Of a DNA stretch of 64,000 nt, positions 50,643 through 61,469 are shown in pieces (the first letter of the stretch is position 1; every line of letters starts with the position of its first letter). The notes under the pieces are model-generated. The model was not told where the DNA came from, did no database searches, and saw nothing but the letters and a program-made list of their open reading frames with translations. This DNA is from Apostichopus japonicus (taxonomy: Eukaryota > Echinodermata > Holothuroidea > Aspidochirotida > Stichopodidae): the NCBI RefSeq assembly GCF_037975245.1, contig NC_092572.1:21998489-22062488 (forward strand). Reading direction: 5' to 3'. The position numbers and the translations under genes are program-made.

Positions 50643-53103
50643 TATAGAGACTCACTACAATATGTACCTGGCACAAACAGTTACTCTGTTAGTTTGGTAT
50701 GGTAGTTACCATGGTTTTAAGTCAATATATAAATAGCACTGACTGACTGTGTCACATGATCGTATTGTTGCATTTTCCGGCAGTCTTTCATCACAGGCAA
50801 CCAATTTAAAATTGTTGATGCTTTTATTGTGAAGAGTTACAAAGGCATGGCAATACGTGATTGGGTCATTGTGTATTCTTCTGTGAGGACAATGAATGGC
50901 TTTTTATGGGTTGAAAGAGGCTTGTAAACTATAGTAAAGCAGTGATGAGGTGTTAGTATAGGTAGTATGATATGGCTAATTATGCAGGAAACACCATGGT
51001 GTAACTGATGGTGGTGTGATATGGCTTGTAATGCAAGAACTACAATTTCTGTAACTAATGGTGGTATGATATGGCTAGTTATGCAGGAAATACCATGGTG
51101 TAACTAATGGTGATATGATATGGCTAGTTATGCAAGAAATACCATGGTGTCACTATATTGTTGGTGTGATATGGCTAGTTATGCAGGAAATACCATGGTG
51201 TAACTAATGGTGACCGTATGATATGGCTAGTTATGCAAGCAGGGGCGGCGATCTGTTTCAAATATTGGGGGGACATTTGCTTGGATGCAGGCGAATTACT
51301 ATCAAAGCGGAGCGCCACCATTGGTTGGCGCGCACCATACAAGAAAATGTTTGGTTTTGATAGCCCCCCAGATCACTGGAAATGGCACTTCTCGGGCTTG
51401 AAAATGACCAACCAGATGTACACTTTTGCCTGAGAACCAAGTTTTACCTAATAGATTTTTTTCTTCATTCATCATACCTTTTTTCAAGATTGTCACCAGT
51501 CACACATGTTCGACCTCATTGCATCTCCTGTGGATCATTGCTTTTGTAGGTAATTCTACGTAACGCCCCTTAATACCCGTCAGCCCCACTTTTCAAGGTT
51601 TTAAGCCCATTATTTGTTCAGAATTTGAATAATAAATTCACTTCAAAACATACCCATAATGTTGCACAAAATTTAATCTATTGACAACCAATATAGAAAA
51701 CCCCCCTCAACCCCTAACAGACCGGTCAAAATTGCACGAGTAGAGGGAAGTATGATGAAGAATGTTGTTCAAAGAATTTTCGAAAATTCAGACACAGTTA
51801 AATTATTGGTGTAAAAATATTGAAACCTCTTATAACGGCTACTATAAAACTTCGATATCATAGAAAATACCAAAAAAATATGCTTGAAGGGGAGGGCGGT
51901 CTCCACCCTTCACCCCCCCCCTCCCTTGGCTAAGCACCTGCGGTTAGAAATCTTGTAGGAAACAGGCCAAATGGAAACCCAGTGAACCCATATCGATGTG
52001 GATCATATGTATGATTGTACGTACTTACACTCATACACAAGATTCCAACCAAATTTCATTACGGATGCGGTCCGTCTAGCTATTCATTTCGAAAAAAAGT
52101 AAAAACTACTTTCGGTCATATATAGTAACAAATTGTGACACGGTTAAACAGGCGCCTTGTGAGGAATTTGCCAAGGGAGGGGCAAAGCTTGTACCCAGAC
52201 TATCTAAGCGTAGCGCCACCATAAGTTGGCGCGAAGCGCAAAAGAAAATTTTGGCCGAAAATGCCTCCCAGATTGCTGGAAATGGCACTTCCCAGGCCTT
52301 TTAAGTTGCATCTAAGCATTTTCTATTTTGAAATTACTAGCAATATCATAAAAAAATACAAAACATATGCTTAAAAAAAAACTATGCCACCAAATATTGG
52401 GGGGGATATTAGATACTATATCCCCCCAACAAAAATATTGGGGGGGACATGTCCCCCCATCCCCCCCCATGATCGCCGCCCATGTATGCAAGAAATACCA
52501 TGGTGTAACTAATGGTGGCGTGATATGGCTAGTTATGCAGGCAATACCATGGTGTAACTAATGGTGGTTTGATATGGCTAGTTATGCAAGAAATACCATG
52601 GTGTAACTAATGGTGACCGTATGATATGGCTAGTTATGCAAGAAATACCATGGTGTAACTAATGGTGGTGTGATATGGCTAGTTATGCAAGATATACCAT
52701 GGTGTAACTAATGGTGGTATGATATGGCTAGTTATGCATGATATACCATGGTGTAACTAATGGTGGTATGATATGGCTAGTTATGCAAGAAATACCACTA
52801 TTTACCACTATGCCAGTTTCAGTGCTGCATAAAGTTAGTAACAAAACATCGTTCCCTTCAGTAGTAACAGGATAATGGTTCCTCTCTGTTTGCATGTACC
52901 ATTACATCAATGATCAAAATTAGCAGTAATTTTATTGCCATAGGTTACCTTCATAGGTGAATCTTCTATTATGTCATCATATACTTCATTGCAATTTCTT
53001 TTTCCTTTTTTCTCTTATAGGATTTGAAGTCAACATGGTGATCGTGTTGAAAGACGAACATTACATTACTGAGAATTTTCCACTGGAACTTTTTAGATTT
53101 TAA
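39836..53103 (+). CDS. VPS26C: VPS26C (DSCR3), retriever complex subunit
   Basis: Seven coding exons: 39836-39889, 41042-41185, 43137-43286, 44370-44525, 46026-46206, 46694-46819, 53021-53103. They sum to 894 nt, 297 residues, the length I recall for the human protein. All junctions are GT-AG and in phase. Diagnostic blocks: VQHQGITLTLDGSVNLQL, KPGKFPAGRNELPFEFPLK, ETYHGVFVNIQYTVR, RVETCGCAEGYARD and TENFPL near the C-terminus. VPS26C has an arrestin-like fold and, with VPS35L and VPS29, forms retriever, which recycles membrane cargo from endosomes to the surface with the CCC complex. The start is the only ATG in exon 1 and gives the expected MATLDIKLKRVHKIYHEG. The last intron is over 6 kb and contains a second intact version of the last exon (48748-48830). 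Confidence 0.95.
42386..42662. repeat. About 22-bp minisatellite
   Basis: Degenerate repeats of CAGGTATCTGGTTAGGAATAG with alternating AGCCAGG and AGACAGA versions, in the VPS26C intron 2. The short ORFs here are by-products of the repeat. Confidence 0.75.
43921..44312 (-). mobile_element. tRNA-derived SINE, full length
   Basis: Minus reading starts AGAGAGCGTTGTAGTCAAGT with an A-box-like region, then a B-box-like GGTTGGGGTCCTGG. Next comes a body containing GTGTCCTTGGGCAAGGC and ACCCAGGTGTATAAATGGGG, ending in ATT/AAT trinucleotides (43921-43940). The body resembles the conserved middle of many marine-animal SINEs. In VPS26C intron 3. Confidence 0.7.
45068..45190. repeat. 56-bp direct duplication
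   Basis: CTTGATGACA...CTTCACAAACATTGACTTGT occurs twice, 56 bases apart, with few differences, in VPS26C intron 4. Confidence 0.75.
45601..45830 (-). mobile_element. tRNA-derived SINE (family with copy at 61066)
   Basis: Minus reading: GTTAGCTCAGTGGTTAACGC (A box), then GGTCCCGAGTTCGAGTC (B box), a body with GTCGTCCAGTTACAGAG, and the 3' end GCTTGCAGGAGGATCT next to a GTAT repeat. It shares both head and body with 61066-61296. Confidence 0.8.
46973..47236. repeat. Perfect 132-bp tandem duplication
   Basis: 46973-47104 and 47105-47236 are identical as read. Each copy contains (CTAT)n and CCCTACCCATCACTGGATAG. Located in the last VPS26C intron. Confidence 0.9.
48471..48538 (+). pseudogene. 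VPS26C: Decaying third copy of VPS26C terminal exon
   Basis: After an acceptor (TGATGCAG) the bases match the alternative exon at 48748 (ACTTTGAAATCAACATTGTA), but an extra AAACTTGTC is inserted. The frame ends at TAA 48536-48538 without the ENFPL motif. The upstream intron sequence is also duplicated (48300-48470 against 48543-48747). Confidence 0.75.
48748..48830 (+). CDS. VPS26C: Alternative terminal exon of VPS26C
   Basis: A polypyrimidine-AG acceptor (CTTATGCAG) precedes 83 nt that continue in phase 1 from 46819 to TAG at 48828. The encoded end DFEINIVVVMKDDYLISENF then PLSIYRN parallels the conventional end (GFEVNMVIVLKDEHYITENF, PLELFRF) and is of exactly equal length. A poly(A) signal follows at 48993. 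Using it would give a second 297-residue isoform differing only at the C-terminal strand. Whether it is used needs transcript data. Confidence 0.75.
48993..48998 (+). terminator. AATAAA poly(A) signal after alternative exon
   Basis: Canonical AATAAA 163 nt downstream of the stop of the alternative VPS26C exon. It fits an independent 3' end there. Confidence 0.45.
50245..50355 (+). mobile_element. tRNA-derived SINE copy
   Basis: tRNA-like head CATAGCCTAGTGGTTAGGGT with a B-box-like GGCGAATCCCGG, then GGAGGCTGGAAGATTTTTCA, CTGTTCTGGATTTGCCAACT and a (TA)n tail. The clearest head of the family also seen at 18530 and 32010. Confidence 0.7.
50362..50645. repeat. (TA)n microsatellites
   Basis: Two TA-rich tracts, 50362-50398 and 50568-50642, with TAT/ATT edges. 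Short ORFs here are repeat artefacts. Confidence 0.85.
50966..51239. repeat. 49-bp minisatellite, left block
   Basis: Units of GATATGGCTAGTTATGCAAG, AAATACCATGGTGTAACTAA, TGGTGGTAT, about 5-6 copies, interrupted by the hAT element at 51240. Confidence 0.9.
51240..52484. mobile_element. hAT-type non-autonomous transposon (1245 bp)
   Basis: Ends CAGGGGCGGCGATC and GATCGCCGCCCATG (inverted), flanked by the 8-bp target duplication TATGCAAG (51232-51239 and 52485-52492). Subterminal regions repeat ATATTGGGGGGACAT. The interior shows no transposase ORF, and has two internal parts that resemble each other (GCGCCACCATTGGTTGGCGC near 51311 and GCGCCACCATAAGTTGGCGC near 52211). Confidence 0.85.
52485..52800. 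repeat. 49-bp minisatellite, right block
   Basis: Continues the array from 51239 with about six more units after the transposon. Confidence 0.9.
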
Positions 53104-53622
53104 GGAAGCAAGAAATTATTGAACTTTGAATATCATCTACTTGCCAATAGACTGAAGATCTTAAATACTTAAAAGTCTGGAAGAAATGGTATTGTAAATT
53201 ATGTAGTCTGTGCAGCAGAAATAAGACTTGTAATGGCTCTTGATTTACAACTCATATTACAATTCTCCAAATGCTGGTATGAGCCATCTTGATGAGAGAA
53301 AAGGATTTGCATAGTTTTACACGCAAAGTTTTACACGCGATAATTATATATTATTTTTGATTCCCGGGCGTTTGTGTGTGTTTGGTGGGGGGGGGGGATG
53401 GCTGGGCTGGGGGTGCATGGGTGTGAGTTTGACACATGTAAACATTGCACATCTCAAAGTAGCCTACCATCTGCTGACAGAGCATGTACTACACATGCTG
53501 CTTGTTTGGGAGGTCAAAGGTCATGTGCGGCCATATAAGAAGTCAATGTTTGAAATCCTTTAATAATTTGACAGGAATACTACCATGGACACAGTTTACA
53601 ATAATGTCAAGTGTATCTCACT

Positions 53623-54396
53623 CAAGGGCGGCGGAACCGGGGGGGCACAGGGGGCACGTGCCCCCCCACTTTTCCTCAGGTTAAAAATGTGCCCTTTTTC
53701 TACATAAATATTTCTAAATAAAAAAAGAGTTTACAAAGCGAAACCCACGTCGAATGAATTATTTCGGGAAGTTTTAAATGTTTACTACCACAGGCGTAAG
53801 AGCCCAATTTGATTTGGGGGGAGGGGGGCTGTAACGACTTGCCCGAAAAATATTACCGAAATTTTTCGCGCGCTTCGCGCGTTCAACATGTTAATTTGCA
53901 TATCATATAGTCATGCGTTGGTTATTACATCGCATGCCAATAACTTACAATCATTTGCCGTGTTATAACCCTTCCAAATTGGTTATAATTATTGGGAAAG
54001 TCGTTACAATCATAATGATCATAATAATATCAGTTTAACCATTGAAAAACACATAGAAAATTATTTTTCTTTCAGTATTTTGACATATTTCATTTGCTTT
54101 CATGCATGTATCGATCGCGTGTGCAGGGACTTGGACTTTATAATGATTTCACCTCATTTTGTCTTTTTCCTTGTTTCCCAATTTGCACATTAGATATTGC
54201 AGTGCTAGTATGCATTGTTTCCTTGAGGGGGGGGGGGGGGTGGCGTTGATGGAGTGATGTGTATACGCAAATAAGATAATACAATAAGAGTTATAAAGGG
54301 TACTAAATATCAGGCTGCATCAGTCCAATCGAATTTCTGCAAAGTGCCCTTCGACGTTGGTGCCCCCCCAGATTAAAAGTGCTTCCGCCGCCCTTG
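53623..54396. mobile_element. hAT-type non-autonomous transposon (774 bp)
   Basis: Ends CAAGGGCGGCGGAA and TTCCGCCGCCCTTG (inverted), flanked by perfect ATCTCACT duplications (53615-53622, 54397-54404). Just downstream of VPS26C; it carries an AATAAA (about 53714) that could serve that gene. No transposase. Confidence 0.85.
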
Positions 54397-54404
54397 ATCT
54401 CACT

Positions 54405-56154
54405 GTCTAATAGATGACAGAGGTTTGCATTAATTAAGTATATAGGCCAAGTAAGGTCAGTTGAGGTCAATGTAGGAATACCATGGAAGTAATGTGGTTG
54501 GTAGAGTGCCTGAGGTCAAACTTGACAGGTAACTCTCCTTTGTAAACTACAAGAACGTTATTATTATTATCAATGAAAGTCAAGGACAATATGTGTTAAT
54601 TAGGTGATAATGTGTAAGATTTTTTCTTAAACACTATACCAGTTAAGAATGCTGTCATAGGCAGTTCATTGTGTGAGTGATAACTTGCATTGTAAGCAAA
54701 TTGATGATGTACAAAACATTTGAGCTTCAGAGGTCAATTAAGGTCAATAAAAGTTAAATTATAATTTCCAGATAAACATCTCAAAGATGGGAAAGGTTAC
54801 TATACAGTAGCTCATAGTGAAACAGTTTGTTCCTCAATTTTTTTTTTTTTTTGGGTCACATAGCTGTATAATACCAGACCAAACATGTTTTATTCAACCT
54901 CAAAGAGGCCCACTGATTAATTATGTGCAAAATAATGTTATGAAATGTTTCTCTTTGTTGTGTGAAATGGAATGTGATTCACTAATGCTCTGTACTGTTA
55001 TTAAGTTTAATTATCCAACCATGTGGAATATGTACCAAGGCTGGCTCAAAGTTTATTCCATTGTGATATAGCACAATTTGTAAAAAATAAAATGAAAACT
55101 TTTGTATTAAAACTGAAAGAGGTTAGATGGCTTCTTTCATATCACAACTTACACAATTATCTAGTTTCTACTTGGAGGAATTTCCTTCACAAAAAATCTA
55201 TTCCTTGTTTCTAGGAGAGGTCATTCTCTGCCATTTAAAATAGCTAATTGCACCCATTAACCATCAACAGGTGATTTTCTTTAATCACAAGGTACAGGCT
55301 GTGAGTTAGTTTGTAGAGTCTCTGTATTTACTAATGTCAAAAATATTACAAATACATTTATCATCTTATTATTAAAAGAAATCTTGTGTTTGTTTTTGTT
55401 TGTCCTTCTTAAATGTTCAATGAATCTATGCAATCATGTTAGCATGAGGGGGGGGGGGGGCTTGTTAAAAACTCCCCTGACTGATCAAGTTAGGAAGGTG
55501 CATGTGCAACTTAATGGATGGACCAGAGGTGAATCAAGGTATTTTTAAAGAGTAAGTGCGACACCTGTGGTCATTGAGGCCGACTACCATGTGGGGGGTG
55601 GGTTCTAAAACAGCAAAAAAAGTTTATATGTCAAAAAGTGCATTCTGAGGTATGTTTAGACTAAAAGTTAAGTCTAAGTAGTTAGCCCTAAATGAAAGGT
55701 TGTGCTAATAAATTACTTTGGGTGAGATTGAAAAAGTGAAGGGAGTCGGTGTACACCTGTAGCAATATGCTCATCGTGACGGGTACTTTTGTGACTGCAA
55801 TTGTACGGTAGGTAGGATGTGTCGGTTGAAACGTTTATCCATGTTCAAATGGACCATACAAAGTGACGTTTTTTATATAAAATGACAACGGAGGGATAAA
55901 CCATGGAACTATCCCAGGATTATAGCTCCATGGATAAGCACTGTACCGTGTACCCTCTATACACGTTCGACTAACTAGCTAGACACCAACGTTGAGTTGG
56001 CATATTATCGCCCTGTAAATTGACCTCATAGTAAAATCGTCATAAACTCGTAAATACGACTATGACAGCCGAAAATACAAAATTCTTCAAAACCAACTGA
56101 ACTGTACACACCGCTGACCTAGCCCAGTACGTGTATTTGTGTGTATACCGCTAA
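54405..56154. other. Intergenic region between VPS26C and RABAC1
   Basis: No coding gene seen. It contains homopolymer G and T runs (54836-54852, 55448-55460), scattered AATAAA words (54748, 55087) and the RABAC1 promoter and 5' untranslated region. A GGATAAACCATGGA/TCCATGG-like inverted patch is near 55890-55935. Confidence 0.5.
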
Positions 56155-59100
56155 ATGGACGATTTTGGAACGAGCAAGGAATCTAGTTCTGCCTACGATA
56201 TTCCGACAGAACTAGGACTAGAAGGAAATATTGAGATACCCGAGAGTGTGAAAAAGTAGGTTTCGTAATGTTCACGTCTATGTCGTAGCACACACAGCAG
56301 TCTATCAATTAAGGGTTTAGTTAGCTCGATCTGTGCTGAGGTGGGCTATAGTATAAAGGCCTAAACGTATAACGTATTTCCGGAATTACACGTTGCACGA
56401 TCTTGTTTTGGTTATACAGTAGCAATACTGTAGAGATTATCGCACAATTTAGTGTAGGCCCTGGCCGCGTCAATTCTTAGTCGGAAATGTGGTAGAAGTA
56501 GCTCACTCCTATATTAGCCTATCTTTAAGTTAAATTGTCTTGTTATGCACATATGAATCAAGCCTAGATATATATCACCTAAAAATAGAAGTAGACCTAC
56601 TGTAGGCCTAGGTATGTTGTTAAATAAAGCAGCCATGTTTCAGTTGTCTGTAACTGATGTGTAAGTAGATATGTCATGGTCTACTACTATAATTTTTCAG
56701 TTGATTTTAGATCACCAAGAATTCTTGAGACAAGCATTCTCGAGACATACAAGATTAAGGTATTATTCCGAGTTGCAAACTGGTAAACTAGTAATGAATA
56801 ACTCACAACGTACTGTAGGCTTGAAAAAGGGTTTAACAGATTTTTTGAACATTTTCAATATTTGCAGACGACTACTGCAGAGCCATATACAGTCTGTTAT
56901 TGCAATAAATGCAACTATACTCAATATTAACTAGTTTTCCAGTAGTACTTTTTAAGAGAACTCACCCAAGAAAGAACCTGGCCATGGAAATCAAACAACC
57001 AAATGACTGACCGCTTTCAACCCCAGTCCCCTCCCATCGAGACTGAATGTGTGATCATCGTCATGTGTATATCACGATACCCTTAGAAAGGGAACAGATC
57101 CTACGCATGATCTTAGACAAAAGTTTTCCAGTGGTGTAGATAAAAACAGCAAACAAGTTCAAGATATAACTTCTGTATGTGGGGTTGATTTATAATATAA
57201 ATCTTAACCTACTAGCACTGATAATACAAGTGTAGGATCTGAAACGTTCCTTGGTAGAGATACTGTAGCAGACGGGTCATTCCATGTCAAATCAACCAGT
57301 GGTCTCTACATGAGCTACAGAGCTCTCTTCATGGTATAAAGACTGAATTATGAGCTTTCAAAGTCGGAAAATATCACAAAAGTGGCTTTCCGCAAATTGT
57401 GCATGCACAAACGGCCATTTCGACCAAATTTCAACGGGCCATATCTCGAAAACGACATGGAGTATGACTTTACTTTTTTGTTTGTGTTCATTTGGGCCAT
57501 ACTCAATCATTCTTATGAAATTTCATTTAAATCTGAGAGGGTCACCTGGGAAATCTTTCAGAAAATTGGTTGATTTGAGACAGAATGACCCAGATGTTCA
57601 ACCTCTTGGGTTCCATGTTTCTGAACATGTTACTAATCCAATCATTTCTGTGACCAGTGTAAGAATGTTGCTCTAGTAAATACTGTACACTGTGTTATGT
57701 TGTTTGTTTTATTTTGTTTGTTTGCTTTTATTTTCATGATAAGTAGAAGACAGATAAAACATTAATGATGACAAAGAAAGATATTCATGCATCAATCTGT
57801 ATTGCAAACCTCAACAGAAAGGAATCATTTAGCAGGAAAATAAAAGTTGCTCTCAGTTATAATGTAAAACTGAGAACAACATTGTATTTTCCCGCCAAAT
57901 GTTTTAAAACTTGGAATATAAGTTACATAAAAACATAAACTCTTAAGTTTCAGTTTTGACCAAAATCATATATTGACAAGGGCAAATAACTACTTTGTGG
58001 TTTTCAATAGCACACCTAAACCATTTCAAGTATATAATTCTTTAAAGGCATTGAAGACTCGCCCCAAACAGCGTGCCACCATCTTTAAAAAGTTAACTTT
58101 CTGTTGCTTGCAAGTGATGTTTTGTTTGTGTCGCTACAAAATGCAGACAGTAATGAAATGTGAAACCTTGTTATCGTTAGCTGGACCTGAGATGTCCATC
58201 GCTGTATCGTTTGTACACTGTGCTGTGGGTATTGACCGCAGCTGTTTGTACTGACTGTACACTAATGTCTAATTACCGACGGTAGCAAGCTATGTGTGTG
58301 TATTTTCTGGGATCGATGGTGGTGTCTAACACTTCTGTTACACCTCATTCTAAACTAGGCCAGATTACCGGCATTAGACGTTTCTTTTTGCGCGAGTCTT
58401 CACACCCTTTAATGGTTTGTGATCATCCCAGAGGTTGCTCATATACAGTAGTTTTAGATTCAATAAAAGTTCAGCAGGTCATTCCACATTTTCTGTTAAT
58501 ACAGTCAGTGCTTAAATGATATATTTGTGATTTTTCTTCATTTTCACAGGATGTCTCTCAGTCTTTCCAATGCTGGAGTTCGGGACTGGATATTCCGTCG
58601 CAGAGAAACCGTTCGACCTTGGGGGGAATTCCTGTCTTCAGCGAGGTTCTCAAAGCCATCTAGTGTTGCCAATGCAAGCCAACGGGTTGTAGCAAACATT
58701 GAACACTTTCAGAGCAACTACATCTTTGTTTTTGTTGGCCTTCTACTTTATTGTTTGTAAGTGCACACATAATTGTACATTTTACTGCAGGATTTTACAT
58801 ACAGTGGAAATATTTAGTTTTAATACTGTTTGATAGAAGAGACTATTAAGAGGTTAAAGATTCTAAAGGCAAATTCATCTGTAAATTTGTTAGAAACTTG
58901 AAAAGCTTCATTCCTGGTGAGGATGAGGCAATTCATCTGTAAATATGTTAGAAACTTTCAAAGCTTCATACCTGAGGAAGTTTTAGAGGCATTTTCATGT
59001 TAAGTCACCAGCATGCTTTATTGCTACCCTTGCTTGTGGAATTTAACATGTGTTCTACTTACTTGCATAGGCAATCATTTACAGTTTTCTGAATTAAGCT

Positions 59101-61469
59101 GGTTGTTAGAGAAGATATTCAGTATATAACTGTTAATTGCTACTAGTTGTGTATATAATTTACACAAAATCTATCTGCAAAATAATCTAGCAAATTGTAA
59201 CATTAATGATTCTTCCTCTGTTAAGTGGTAAATGAAACTACAAATTTATTATTCCTCCTCAGAATCACATCTCCTCTCCTGCTGATAGCATTGGCTGGAG
59301 TGTTTGGTGCCTTCTACTTTGTGAGCGTGAAAAATTCTGGACAAAAGCTGAATATTGCAGGTACAGTAGAAAATATTGTTCCATACTTTTTGTAAATTGT
59401 GTTATGCTAGAATAATTAGCAGAAAGACTAACAGAGTTTCATTAAAAGTCCAGTATATATAAGCACAAATAGGATACTGAAGAGATTCTGTAATACCACT
59501 CTGAAGTTCCCTTTAATTCACACTATATGCATCCCAGCTACCATCCTATTGTTGATTCTTGTAACATATATATCTGAGACATACATAAGATAACATTATG
59601 ACCATGTTACGAACATCATCCCCTCCTAGCACATCTGGTACATAAATTTCAATTGTAATTTTCTCACTCGTCTGAAGGTGAGTTATCTTTTGCTTTTTGG
59701 TTATGTGTGTTCAGGTCATTAGAGTTACAAATAAACTTGGTGAATAAAATATTTGAGCATTTTTAATTTTTTGGGGTCATGTCACAATTTCTGTTGCAGT
59801 ATCATATTTGTGCATTTATATATATGCCAAAATGAATCGGAAAAAACGCGACATACTTTCAGAGTGAATTGCTGCCATTGTACAGTTAGACTAGTTAGTC
59901 ATTGGTAGATTCCAGCTGTTAGGAATGTTTGTCAAACCCATCATGTGATGATATGACAGAGTTGATTACTCAGCATCAATATCTGAAGTGTGTTTTTTTT
60001 TTAATGTTTTTTTTTTAATGCTTTGTATGTTACTTTGGAAAACACCTTTGTCCACATTCACCTGCAGTAACTCCAGAATATATGTGAACCTACATATATG
60101 CTGTGGGGTATATACAGTAGCATCATTCAAACATACATTTACCTACAGTAACTTCAGAATATATGTGAACCTACATATATATGCTATGCGGTATATAGCA
60201 TCATTCAAACGTACTGTACATATCATTCAAGCATACAATTTTATAAATGTAGTTCATTACCATTGGTTGTATGGATATAGAAAACAAGCCACACCAATGT
60301 CAAGATGAGAGAATCACTTAGTGATTGTAGGGCACAGAGGTCAGCAGTGGCGTAGGAAGGTACTTTTGAGTGGGGGGGCTGAAGACTGATGGCCGGCCTG
60401 GGGGAGGGGTCTAAGGGGAGGGGGTGTCCCCCTCCCCTTTGGAATTTTTTGCATTTCCAGGTAGCCTCAGATGCAATTTGGTGCAATATAGCACACTTCA
60501 ACACCCACTCCATTTTGTAAACTTAATTTTGTATTTTCACCAGGCCTTAGATGCAATTTGGTGCTCCAAATGAGATTTTTTTTCTCATTTGGAAATGAAA
60601 AAGGGGTTTTCTGACTTGCAAAGCGGGGGGGCGGAATGATACTTCCGCCCCTCCACATTTTTCACTGGGGGGGCTGGCGCCCCCCCAGCCCCCCCGGTTC
60701 CTACGCCCTTGGAGGTCAGGATAACATTACCATTACTGTTGTTCTTGAAAGTACAGTACAAGTTGTGAACTTACATTTTATTTTATATTATTTTTCAATT
60801 TAGGTTATGAGTTGACTTTATTCCAGCAGTACGTAGCCATCGCTGCATGTTCTCTTCCGATCTTCTTCTTCATCGGGGCAGGGTCAGCCTTCTTTTGGGT
60901 CATAGGTGAGTTGTGAGCATTTTCATGTATATGTGGGGAAGGGCATTTTTTCATCGGTAAAGGAAGCCCATTTCACATGCATCAGTTGCCCCATTTAAGA
61001 ACAATCAGGAACCAATTCCTATAGACTTTAATCTGTGTTTATCAGGGCTCGAAATAGACGGGGGCGAAGGGCGATTCAGTTGTTAACGCCGGTGCCTTTC
61101 AATCATAAGGTCCCCAGTTCAAGTCACTCCAAGATTAATGTATGTCGTCCAGTTACAGAGTTGTTGACAATTGACAATTCATAATCATGGACGTTAAATA
61201 TGAATGTAAGAGACTGACTTCGGTCAGCTAGCAGCTTTGATAAGCCAATGAGGCTTCTTCGCGAGTTCCTGCTTGCAGGAGGATCTTAAAAATCCAGTAG
61301 ATGAAGGTTTGTTTATCCTGTGATATCATCATTTCATGGTTTTTTCTTGTTTCTCTTCTCTTCTCCAGGAGCATCCTTTGTGGCTATCATGCTCCACGCT
61401 GTGTTCTTCAATACACAGATTGATGGTGTGGATGATGCAGAGACTGAACTCATGATGGATGAAGTGTAA
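56155..61469 (+). CDS. RABAC1: RABAC1 (PRA1), prenylated Rab acceptor 1
   Basis: Five coding exons: 56155-56255, 58550-58756, 59263-59360, 60804-60905, 61369-61469. They sum to 609 nt, 202 residues (human is about 185), with all GT-AG junctions in phase. The N-terminal 35 residues are acidic and poorly conserved. The PRA1 domain follows: VRDWIFRRRETVRPWGEFL, QSNYIFVFVGLLLYCL and four hydrophobic segments in two hairpins (ITSPLLLIALAGVFGAFYF; VAIAACSLPIFFFIGAGSAF; WVIGASFVAIMLHAVFF). It ends in an acidic tail (DDAETELMMDEV). The protein resides in Golgi/endosomal membranes, binds prenylated Rab GTPases and helps release them from GDI (family knowledge). A GT directly at the stop codon could be an alternative donor to an acceptor near 62861, but the normal stop fits the family. 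Confidence 0.95.
57274..57591. mobile_element. TIR-bounded miniature element (318 bp)
   Basis: Begins GGGTCATTCCATGTCAAATC AACCA and ends with TGGTTGATTTGAGACAGAAT GACCC, which are inverted copies matching at about 22 of 25 positions. The interior contains the palindrome-poor CAAATTTCAACGGGCCATAT. No clear target duplication and no transposase; superfamily not assigned. In RABAC1 intron 1. Confidence 0.65.
57592..58549. other. RABAC1 intron 1, distal part
   Basis: AT-rich intron with short spurious ORFs (57973-58254, 58292-58519). No repeat family or exon pattern recognised. 56256-57273 is likewise plain intron. Confidence 0.5.
58855..58985. repeat. About 60-bp direct duplication
   Basis: AATTCATCTGTAAATNTGTT and AGAAACTT...AAAGCTTCAT occur twice, in RABAC1 intron 2. 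Confidence 0.65.
60050..60200. repeat. About 80-bp direct duplication
   Basis: ATATATGTGAACCTACATAT and TAGCATCATTCAAACATAC occur twice with small differences, in RABAC1 intron 3. Confidence 0.65.
60345..60711. mobile_element. hAT-type non-autonomous transposon (367 bp)
   Basis: Ends CAGTGGCGTAGGAAGG and GGTTCCTACGCCCTTG (inverted), flanked by perfect GAGGTCAG duplications (60337-60344, 60712-60719). Internally G- and C-rich near both ends. In RABAC1 intron 3. Confidence 0.85.
61066..61296 (+). mobile_element. tRNA-derived SINE (family with copy at 45601)
   Basis: Head CAGTTGTTAACGCCGGTGCC, B-box-like CCCCAGTTCAAGTCACTCC, the same body (GTCGTCCAGTTACAGAG) and the 3' end CTTGCAGGAGGATCTTAAAA. 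In RABAC1 intron 4, opposite orientation to the copy at 45601. Confidence 0.8.
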
